Below are positions 57,660 through 64,000 of a stretch of 64,000 bases of DNA, in pieces. Each line of letters starts with the position of its first letter. Position 1 is the stretch's first letter. The notes beneath the pieces were generated by a model. That model had not been told where the DNA came from and searched no databases. It worked only from the letters and a program-made list of their open reading frames with translations. Position numbers and translations under genes: made by a program. Source of the stretch: Mesorhizobium_K marinum (GTDB lineage Bacteria > Pseudomonadota > Alphaproteobacteria > Rhizobiales > Rhizobiaceae); assembly GCF_040813715.1 (NCBI RefSeq), contig NZ_JBFOCH010000025.1; one strand, given 5' to 3'.

Positions 57660-59150
57660 ATGAGCGACAGGGAGACGCAGGACGCGGTGGGGGATGCCGG
57701 ACAGGCGCCGCCGCGGTCGGTGCCGCTTGCACGCGGCCTGTCGACCAAGCTTCTGATGCTCACCGTCCTTTTCGTCATGATGGCCGAGGTGCTGATCTTC
57801 CTCCCCTCCGTCGCCAACTTCAAGCTGCGATGGCTCGAGGAGCGGCTGGGCACGGCGGCGGCGGTGTCGGTCGTTCTGGTGCAGGACGATTCGGAGAGCC
57901 TGCCCCGCACGCTTCAGGACGACGTGCTGGCGGCGCTGGGCGCCAAGGCTGTCGCAGTGCGCAACGGCGGCGTGTCGCGGCTCCTGGTAATCGCCGAGAT
58001 GCCGCCGCAGGTCGACGAGCATGTCGACCTCGCAGGCAGCGGCCCGATCGACGCGATGTCGGGCGCGCTTGACACGCTGTTCTTCGGCGGCGACCGGATC
58101 ATCCGGGTTTTCGGCACTGTCGGCGAGAGCGACACCGAGTTCGAGCTGGTGATCCCCGACAAGCGGTTGCGCGCCGCGATGCTCGTCTATTCGCGCAACG
58201 TCGCGCTTTTGTCTCTCGTGATCTCGCTGTTCACGGCGACGCTCGTCTACGCCGCCATCGACCGCATCATGATCCGGCCGATCCGCGCCATGACCAGTTC
58301 CATGCTCGCCTTCGCGCGGTCGCCCGACGATCCCAGGCGCGTCATCGCGCCCGAGAACCGGGACGACGAGATCGGCGTCGCCGAGCGCGAACTGGCAGGC
58401 ATGCAGGGACAGCTGCAAAGGACCCTCGCCGAGCAGAAGCACCTCGCCGACCTCGGCCTGGCCGTCTCCAAGATCAACCACGACATGCGCAACATCCTGG
58501 CCTCCGCGCAGCTGCTCAGCGACCGCCTGAGCGGCGTGCGCGACCCCTCCGTCCAGGCGGTAGCGCCCAAGCTGCTGCGCGCGCTCGACCGCGCGGTGTC
58601 CTATTCCGAGGGCGTCCTGGCCTACGGCCGAACGCAGGACCCGCCGCCCTCGCGCAGGCGGCTGCGGCTGCGGCAACTCGTCGACGAAGTGGGCGATCTG
58701 CTCGGCGTCGAAGCCGCAATCGGGATCGAGTTCGTCAACGCGGTCGAAGCCGACATGGAGGTCGATGCCGATTCCGACCAGCTGTTCCGCGTGCTGACCA
58801 ACCTGGCGCGCAACGCGATCGAGGCGATGGCCGGCGACGAGGACGCCGCCGTCGTGCGGCGGCTGACCATCTCGGCCGAGCGGACCGGAAGCGTCAGCCG
58901 CATCCAGGTGACCGACACCGGCCCCGGCCTGCCGCAGAAGGCGCGCGAGAACCTGTTTGCCGCTTTCCGCGGCTCGGCCCGCAGCGGCGGCACCGGGCTC
59001 GGGCTGGCGATCGCCCACGAACTGGTGCGCGCCCATGGCGGCACGCTCGAACTGGTCGAGAGCATCGGCGGGCGGACCGTGTTCGCGGTGACGATCCCGG
59101 ACCAGCCCGTGCGCCTCGACGAGGCGCGGGGCCTGCGACGGCCGGCCTGA
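57660..59150 (+). CDS. Sensor histidine kinase
   Basis: A 496-aa membrane kinase. TM1 is at about 30-52, an extracytoplasmic sensor at 53-180, TM2 at 181-203, a HAMP-type linker at 204-255, then the dimerisation/phospho-acceptor helix with H274 in KINHDMRNILASAQLL, and the ATPase domain (N-box NLARNAIEAM, G1 TDTGPGLPQ, G2 SGGTGLGLAIAHEL). No response regulator is adjacent, so it is an orphan in this window. It is probably cotranscribed with the Lpd-like gene upstream, suggesting functional coupling. Confidence 0.9.
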   Translation: MSDRETQDAVGDAGQAPPRSVPLARGLSTKLLMLTVLFVMMAEVLIFLPSVANFKLRWLEERLGTAAAVSVVLVQDDSESLPRTLQDDVLAALGAKAVAVRNGGVSRLLVIAEMPPQVDEHVDLAGSGPIDAMSGALDTLFFGGDRIIRVFGTVGESDTEFELVIPDKRLRAAMLVYSRNVALLSLVISLFTATLVYAAIDRIMIRPIRAMTSSMLAFARSPDDPRRVIAPENRDDEIGVAERELAGMQGQLQRTLAEQKHLADLGLAVSKINHDMRNILASAQLLSDRLSGVRDPSVQAVAPKLLRALDRAVSYSEGVLAYGRTQDPPPSRRRLRLRQLVDEVGDLLGVEAAIGIEFVNAVEADMEVDADSDQLFRVLTNLARNAIEAMAGDEDAAVVRRLTISAERTGSVSRIQVTDTGPGLPQKARENLFAAFRGSARSGGTGLGLAIAHELVRAHGGTLELVESIGGRTVFAVTIPDQPVRLDEARGLRRPA

Positions 59151-59360
59151 GCGGCCGCGCAGCGCAGCGGAATGGCACCAGGGCGGCATCAGGCTGTCCA
59201 AAGGCCCCAACCGCCACCGTTCCGACCTACGCGCTGACGCCTGCGACATCCGGGAACGAAAGTTTTCCAGCAAGCCGCTTGCTTTTCGTCCGTGTCATCG
59301 CTAGGTAGCACCACACGTCGCGGCCGGACATCCACTGGCCCTTGGCCTTTGGCCTGATGC

Positions 59361-59437
59361 GCGCCCGTAGCTCAGCTGGATAGAGCACCAGACTACGAAT
59401 CTGGGGGTCAGAGGTTCGAATCCTTTCGGGCGCGCCA
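59361..59437 (+). tRNA. tRNA-Arg (anticodon ACG)
   Basis: A 77-nt cloverleaf. The acceptor arms GCGCCCG/CGGGCGC pair fully, the D arm is AGCTC...GAGC, the anticodon stem CCAGA/TCTGG presents ACG, the T arm contains GGTTCGAATCC, and CCA is encoded at 59435-59437. Confidence 0.97.
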
Positions 59438-59484
59438 TTGTTGAACGACTTTAAACGCTGACGTTAGATAGAAGCCGAGAGGCN

Positions 59485-59532
59485 AGACTACGAATCTGGG
59501 GGTCAGAGGTTCGAATCCTTTCGGGCGCGCCA
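59485..59532 (+). other. Duplicate 3' half of tRNA-Arg from an unmerged contig overlap
   Basis: After an N at 59484 the sequence restarts within the anticodon stem of the tRNA at 59361-59437 and repeats the same downstream bases. It is an assembly duplicate, not a tRNA fragment or att site. Confidence 0.85.
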
Positions 59533-59646
59533 TTGTTGAACGACTTTAAACGCTGACGTTAGATAGAAGCCGAGAGGCCGCGGACGCAAGACCAGCGCGC
59601 TTCCTGAGCAACACACAGGCCGCGTCTCTTCCGAACAAATCCCTGG

Positions 59647-60462
59647 CTAGTGCCTTGCTCCGCCAGGCTCGTGGACAGCCATTTCAGGATGCGCGGTTTC
59701 AGGATCGGGAAGCATCATGCCGATCGAGGTTCGGTTGCGTCCCTGTTTTCTCGCAGCGTGAAGCTGCACTTCCGCAGCCTCGATCAACTCATCGAAGATC
59801 AGTTGATCCTCGAACACGGCGCCGCCGACGCTCACGGTCAGCAAACAGCGCTTTCCGCCCGGTTCGAACAAGGTATCCGCCACCACCTGGCGGACCCGTT
59901 CCGCGATGTCTTCGGCATTCTCGCGCCCCGCGCCAGGCAGAAAGACGCCGAACTCCTCCCCGCCAAGGCGGCCGACGAGATCTCCGCTGCGAACCGACGC
60001 CCGTATGCCGTTCGAGACCACGCGCAGCGCCTCGTCGCCCCAGGACCGGCCGAAACGCGCCTTCACCTGCTTGAAGTGATCGACATCAATGACCAGAAGC
60101 GCACCGCGACGCCCGGCAGACCGCCCCATCCCGCCCCGGAACGCATCGGTCAGCGCGGTGAATGCCGCGCTGTCGAGACAGTCGGTCAGGTGGTCCGCGG
60201 ACGACGCCCGGTTGAGCTTTTGGCGAAGACCGGACAGCACACGTTCGCGACGCGCTGCGACGATCAGAAGCGGCGCGGCGATCGACAAGGAGATCACGGC
60301 GGCGCTGACCACACCGGTCCAGAGGAACGGCAGGCCTGACGCGCGAAACAGCACATAGTTGAAGATCAGCGCGCCGCCGGAGCAGCCTATTAGCGCCAGA
60401 CCCGCATTCGCGGCTGTTCGCTGCCACTCTTGCACAGTGGGATTGCCCGCGTTGCCCGACAC
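59647..60462 (-). CDS. Diguanylate cyclase (GGDEF domain), membrane-bound
   Basis: A 271-aa protein. Two membrane segments lie at about 20-40 and 44-70, then a GGDEF domain from about 85. The active site is GGEEF at 167-171; substrate-binding VIDVDHFKQVKARFG lies at about 124-138. An inhibitory RxxD site is RSGD at 158-161, five residues before GGEEF, so product inhibition is expected. It makes cyclic di-GMP from GTP. It has no EAL domain or recognised sensor. Confidence 0.9.
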   Translation of the reverse strand: MSGNAGNPTVQEWQRTAANAGLALIGCSGGALIFNYVLFRASGLPFLWTGVVSAAVISLSIAAPLLIVAARRERVLSGLRQKLNRASSADHLTDCLDSAAFTALTDAFRGGMGRSAGRRGALLVIDVDHFKQVKARFGRSWGDEALRVVSNGIRASVRSGDLVGRLGGEEFGVFLPGAGRENAEDIAERVRQVVADTLFEPGGKRCLLTVSVGGAVFEDQLIFDELIEAAEVQLHAARKQGRNRTSIGMMLPDPETAHPEMAVHEPGGARH

Positions 60463-60716
60463 GCGTCTTCTCCGGTCGTTGAGCCCCGCAACCCACTATC
60501 GCCGCAACATGAACCGAACCTTGATTCGATTCCAGGCATTTGATCTATTGGCCGTTCCCGTCCCCAATGTCGGCTCTTATGGTTACCGGACTTTGGAATC
60601 TGGGAAACGATTTCTCGACCAGCTTGGGATCGCAATCGGTCGTTTCGCCGCGGGCGACGGCGATCACTTCCTCGCAGAAGGCACGACAGTGGACGGGCGG
60701 GAACGCAACCGGCCGA

Positions 60717-61091
60717 TCAGTTCATGTATTCGATCATGCGGCTGTGAAAGCACTCGCATTTGTTGATGGTATCCTCGTCCTTGTAGTTCGTGCGCAGGTA
60801 GCCGTAGGCCATGCCGCAATAGGCCTTGGCTTCCGACGCCCAGACGAACACAGGCCGGGACGAATTGATCCATTCGCTCGACCTGGCGACCGCCACCGAC
60901 TCGTCCATCAACCGGACGACCTCGCCCCTGAGTTCGGCCAGATCGTCGATGAGTACAAGGTTCGAAGTGCCGGCCACCGCGCAATAGTCGGCGTCAGGCA
61001 CCGTGGACAGGTCCGCGGCGACAACCTGCCCGACGAGACAGGCCGCGAAAATGCCGGCCAGCGCTGGCCGCTCGATCCAACCCCACCCCAT
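60717..61091 (-). CDS. Secreted cysteine-containing protein of unknown function
   Basis: A 124-aa protein with a signal peptide (PALAGIFAACLVGQVVAADL). The mature part has four cysteines (DADYCAVAG, AYCGMAYG, NKCECFHSR), suggesting disulfides. GGGGG sits before the ATG at 61091. No named family was recognised. Confidence 0.6.
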   Translation of the reverse strand: MGWGWIERPALAGIFAACLVGQVVAADLSTVPDADYCAVAGTSNLVLIDDLAELRGEVVRLMDESVAVARSSEWINSSRPVFVWASEAKAYCGMAYGYLRTNYKDEDTINKCECFHSRMIEYMN

Positions 61092-61173
61092 CTTTTCCCC
61101 CTTTGTTGACCGGCCAACCGGACGCTTCCGGATGTCCCACCCAAGCCCGCCTCGACTGCTGCCGAGGCACAAA

Positions 61174-61527
61174 CTACCGGATCGCGGTATCCGAAGCCAG
61201 CATGTCGTCGTCGTAGAGAATGTTCAGCGCCGGCGCCCCGCCGGACGCGACGGCGAAGTCGGAGGCATCAAGCGCGCCGGGCCCAGCCACGACCGGTTCC
61301 ACACTGGGGAAATAATGCGTTGACTGTGAAGGCGAAAAGACGCGCGGAATGAGGTCGGATATGTCGATCACCTCGCCCAGAAGCGCGTCGGACAGGAGAT
61401 CGCCAAGCCCATGTTCCTCCCCCTGGCCGATCGGCAGGGGAAGCGGTCCCTGGGCCCCCGGTTCTACAACAGGCACCAGTTCCGGCCTCGGATCGCCGGT
61501 GATTTCATCATCGCCCGGAAACATCAT
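61174..61527 (-). CDS. Small acidic protein, possible type I secretion target
   Basis: A 117-aa acidic protein with no signal peptide. VIDISDLI and, near the end, LNILYDDD resemble VIDLSELF and VAILYNDD in the C-terminal export domain of the large RTX protein upstream (stop at 61641, same strand). It may be a small secreted companion, or a remnant of an RTX C-terminus. Family not recognised. Confidence 0.45.
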   Translation of the reverse strand: MMFPGDDEITGDPRPELVPVVEPGAQGPLPLPIGQGEEHGLGDLLSDALLGEVIDISDLIPRVFSPSQSTHYFPSVEPVVAGPGALDASDFAVASGGAPALNILYDDDMLASDTAIR

Positions 61528-61640
61528 CGGAGCGCCCTCAGGTCGTTACATTCACTTCAGGCGTGGCTTGCGTCCGGGCGCCGGGTTCTTCGCTTCCCAC
61601 AGCCGCAGGATCCTTTGGAACCATTCTTGCGTCCTCCCGG

Positions 61641-64000
61641 CTATACGGTGCCTGATGTGTCATCCGTGCCGTCATCGTTGTAAAGGATCGCAACGGCGCC
61701 GACCGGAGCGGACTGGAACGTGGCGATTGTGTTCCAGCCGCCGGCCCCGCCGGATCCGGTCACGTCGATGCGCAGTTCCGAACCGTCGATCTCGGCATAA
61801 TCCGCAATCGTCTTGCCTGCGGCTACCTCGAAAAGTTCGGAAAGGTCGATCACGTCGTCAGCGGTACTGAACCCGACTATGAGGTCGTCAGCGTCAAGTT
61901 CATCAAGCGCCTCCCCTGTGAACTGAATGATATCTCTCGACTGGACCAACTCCGACACGTCGAGTCGATTGGCTCCTCCGCCCCCTGACAAGAAATCCGC
62001 CCCCTCGCCGCCAATGAGATTGTCATCACCCAGACCACCGATGAGGATGTCATTGCCTGCACCACCGTCAAGAACATCCTCGAAACCGGTAGCCGCAATT
62101 CCGTCGAGAACCAGAGCAGTCTGGTTTGCCGCGACATCCCATCCCGGGAGCGTCTTGGTGTCGACGAAGCCTCCGTCGCCCCAGAGTTTCAGTTCCGAGC
62201 CCGAAATCAGGATATCGTCGCCGCTACCGCCCAGAAGGGTATCCTGGCCGATGACGTCCACCAGAAGGTCGGCGCCCGTCTCGCCGCGAAGCGTATCGTT
62301 GCCGGAATTGCCGAAAAGCAGATCGTTGTTGGTCCCTCCGAACATGCTGTCGTTGCCGGTGGTGCCGTAGAGATAGTCCTGGCCATCGCCGCCGCGGAAC
62401 TGCCCGGGATATGCCGTATCGTTTCCGCCGGCCGCCAAGATAGTCTGGCCGCCAAACTGCGCATCGACATTGGAATTGTCGAGGTTTCCATTTTTGAAGG
62501 CCTGATCCGGATCAGTCTCGTCGGCCGAGTCTTGCGCGTTCGGGGAGTCAATGCCGCCGTCGTTGACGCCTGCTCCGACCTGGTTGGTCTTGCCCTGCGT
62601 AGTGCCGTAGGTGACCGTCCAGTCCGATTCCTTGTTGGTGTCCGACGGAATCGGTTGATCGGCGCGGTTGTCATCTCCCGGCTGAGCGCCCGTTCCGCCG
62701 AATCCAGTGGGATTGAACTCACGAGCATAGATCAGCGATGTCGTGTCGGCATTTTGTATGCCCGCCGCTACGCTGTCGTCTACGAACTGTATCGGCAGCA
62801 GTGGAACCAATCCAAGGGTCGCCGCTACCTGATATTGGTCGCCCAGCGTTCCGTTATATTGGCTGTTCTGTGTGAGCGCGGAGCCCAGCAATGTGACGGC
62901 ACCTGCCGGCGCGAGGCTGCCGCTGGTACCATTCCAGATGACGTTACCAAGGGTAAGATTGTTGTTCGGATCTCCCAACACGTCGTTGTTGGTTCCGACA
63001 TCGACCCCATTGGCGAGGAAGCCGTCAACTGTAAATGTGCCTTGGGCGGTCTTTTGATAGAGGCTGACGCCGAGCGGATCGGAAGTCGTGGTCCCAGCGG
63101 GTATCACCAAGTCCCAGTCGCCGCCGAGGGCGGAAGATTCGATCTGCGTCAGCGGATCGAAATACGTGTAGGTGCCTGCCTGCTTGGGATCTCCGTCCGG
63201 CTCGTATTCCACCCACACTCCGTTCTCGTAGATGACCAGATAGTTCTTCGCATCGATGGCGCCCAGCGTGCTCAGGCTGATGTAGAGGGTGCTCTCACCG
63301 TCGGTGATCTCGAGCCTCAGCGTCGGAACCTTGCTTCCGCTGGTGTCGGACGCGTTCGTCGACAGGTTCTTTATCTCGATGTAGCTCAACCCGGCCAGGA
63401 TCGTGTGGCTTTTGCCGCCGACGCTGAAAGTCTTACCCTGGGACGTGTTCAGTCCGATCTCGTTGATGACCAGCACTCCCAGCAGGCTGACGTCCGGGGG
63501 AGCGTCGGTGTTGACGATGTTTGTCGTAACCTCGTCCGCCGCCGCATTGATCGTCGAGTTGGCCGACGGAGAGGATATGACGACGCCAAAATCCTCGGTA
63601 TTTTCAAAGATCGTGTCGTCCAGTGTCGGTAGGTTGAACGTCACGCTCGTAGCCGCTGGATCCAGGGCACTAACGGTCACATAGCTGTCGCCTGGCGTGA
63701 AGGAGGCCGTTACGCCTGAAATACCTGCTGTGTTTATCGAAGCCGCGAGCGCCTGAAGAACTGAGTCTTGCGTGCCCGCTAATGTGATGTCTGCGGCGCT
63801 CGCGTTTGTCTTGTCGCCAGCCGGATCTATCCAAGTGAAATTTACCGATAGTTGGACAGTGTAGGTGACGCCGGGCAGTGGCGTCGCACTTGTCAGTTCG
63901 AGCATATAGGATGCCAGCGCTCCTTCCAGAACTGTGTTGCGGGTAGGATCTCCGGAACCGGCAGCTGTGAGTTCCCAGATCGGGGCATCCGCGATGGTGA
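61641..64000 (-). CDS. RTX-type calcium-binding secreted protein, 5' end cut by window edge
   Basis: The reverse strand is open from the right edge to a stop at 61641, giving 786 visible codons; the N-terminus is off the window. The right-hand part contains a Calx-beta-like stretch (DTIFENTEDFGVVISSP) and a lamin-tail-like domain (LLGVLVINEIGLNTSQG ... YIEIKNLS). RTX nonapeptides GGxGxDx follow (GTTGNDSMFGG, GNSGNDTLRGE, GGAGNDILIGG, GGEGADFLSGG), which bind Ca2+, and then a type I secretion target domain ending YNDDGTDDTSGTV. Secreted by a T1SS ABC exporter that is not in this window. Role unknown; adhesin or enzyme are both possible. Confidence 0.88.
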   Translation of the reverse strand, partial: TIADAPIWELTAAGSGDPTRNTVLEGALASYMLELTSATPLPGVTYTVQLSVNFTWIDPAGDKTNASAADITLAGTQDSVLQALAASINTAGISGVTASFTPGDSYVTVSALDPAATSVTFNLPTLDDTIFENTEDFGVVISSPSANSTINAAADEVTTNIVNTDAPPDVSLLGVLVINEIGLNTSQGKTFSVGGKSHTILAGLSYIEIKNLSTNASDTSGSKVPTLRLEITDGESTLYISLSTLGAIDAKNYLVIYENGVWVEYEPDGDPKQAGTYTYFDPLTQIESSALGGDWDLVIPAGTTTSDPLGVSLYQKTAQGTFTVDGFLANGVDVGTNNDVLGDPNNNLTLGNVIWNGTSGSLAPAGAVTLLGSALTQNSQYNGTLGDQYQVAATLGLVPLLPIQFVDDSVAAGIQNADTTSLIYAREFNPTGFGGTGAQPGDDNRADQPIPSDTNKESDWTVTYGTTQGKTNQVGAGVNDGGIDSPNAQDSADETDPDQAFKNGNLDNSNVDAQFGGQTILAAGGNDTAYPGQFRGGDGQDYLYGTTGNDSMFGGTNNDLLFGNSGNDTLRGETGADLLVDVIGQDTLLGGSGDDILISGSELKLWGDGGFVDTKTLPGWDVAANQTALVLDGIAATGFEDVLDGGAGNDILIGGLGDDNLIGGEGADFLSGGGGANRLDVSELVQSRDIIQFTGEALDELDADDLIVGFSTADDVIDLSELFEVAAGKTIADYAEIDGSELRIDVTGSGGAGGWNTIATFQSAPVGAVAILYNDDGTDDTSGTV

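Noticed and set aside
59485..59532. Partial tRNA as an integration (att) site of a mobile element
   Set aside because: The copy follows an N and includes the downstream flank; no integrase is nearby, and it fits the assembly artefact.

Overview
The window is a high-GC chromosomal stretch from an alphaproteobacterium, most likely a rhizobial (Hyphomicrobiales, Mesorhizobium/Phyllobacteriaceae-like) heterotroph. The basis is gene content: an fdsGBA-fdhD-fdsD NAD-dependent formate dehydrogenase, several ABC importers, MocR, LysR, DeoR and Rrf2 regulators, the rpmH-rnpA-yidC block, and two palindromic intergenic repeats of the kind common in Rhizobiales. This is inference from family knowledge; there is no rRNA in the window.

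Assembly quality matters here. About twenty N tracts interrupt the sequence. At most of them the bases left of the N are repeated to its right with a few differences, mostly synonymous, once with an in-frame 12-bp indel. These look like unmerged overlapping contig ends from a mixture of close strains (metagenome-like), not biological duplications. They break the reading frames of mttB, the permease, coxG, mrp, fdsB, fdsA, the aldehyde dehydrogenase, codA, a nucleoside permease, a flavoprotein and a tRNA copy. I annotate each as one gene and give the repaired length.

Layout. 1-5.3 kb: partial peptide-binding protein, fadD, HAD phosphatase, pgi. 5.4-13.5 kb: MocR regulator, MttB-family methyltransferase, a permease, XylD-like xylonate dehydratase, CoxG. 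13.5-23.2 kb: Mrp ATPase, a LysR regulator with a clear LysR-type box, then the formate dehydrogenase operon. 23.2-32.9 kb: sugar epimerase-like TIM barrel, a polyamine-type ABC importer with an aminoaldehyde dehydrogenase under a LysR regulator, and an Rrf2 regulator/flavoprotein pair whose mRNA is predicted to be leaderless. 32.9-41.4 kb: DeoR regulator, two choline-kinase-like phosphotransferases, a dimethylglycine/sarcosine dehydrogenase-GcvT fusion, a methyltransferase, a double-CDGSH protein and an EamA exporter. 41.4-48.4 kb: a BMP-type nucleoside ABC importer with a CodA-like deaminase. 48.7-55.5 kb: MsbA-like ABC protein, M19 dipeptidase, DUF2188 protein, DenD-like dehydrogenase, yidC-rnpA-rpmH. 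55.9-64 kb: a Lpd-like flavoprotein that lacks the redox disulfide, a histidine kinase, tRNA-Arg(ACG), a diguanylate cyclase and a large RTX protein that runs off the right edge.

A metabolic theme is one-carbon and methylated-amine catabolism: MttB-type demethylation, demethylation by the dehydrogenase-GcvT fusion and formate oxidation to CO2 with NADH would fit together, alongside uptake and breakdown of polyamines, nucleosides and pentose acids. I see no prophage, transposase or CRISPR array.
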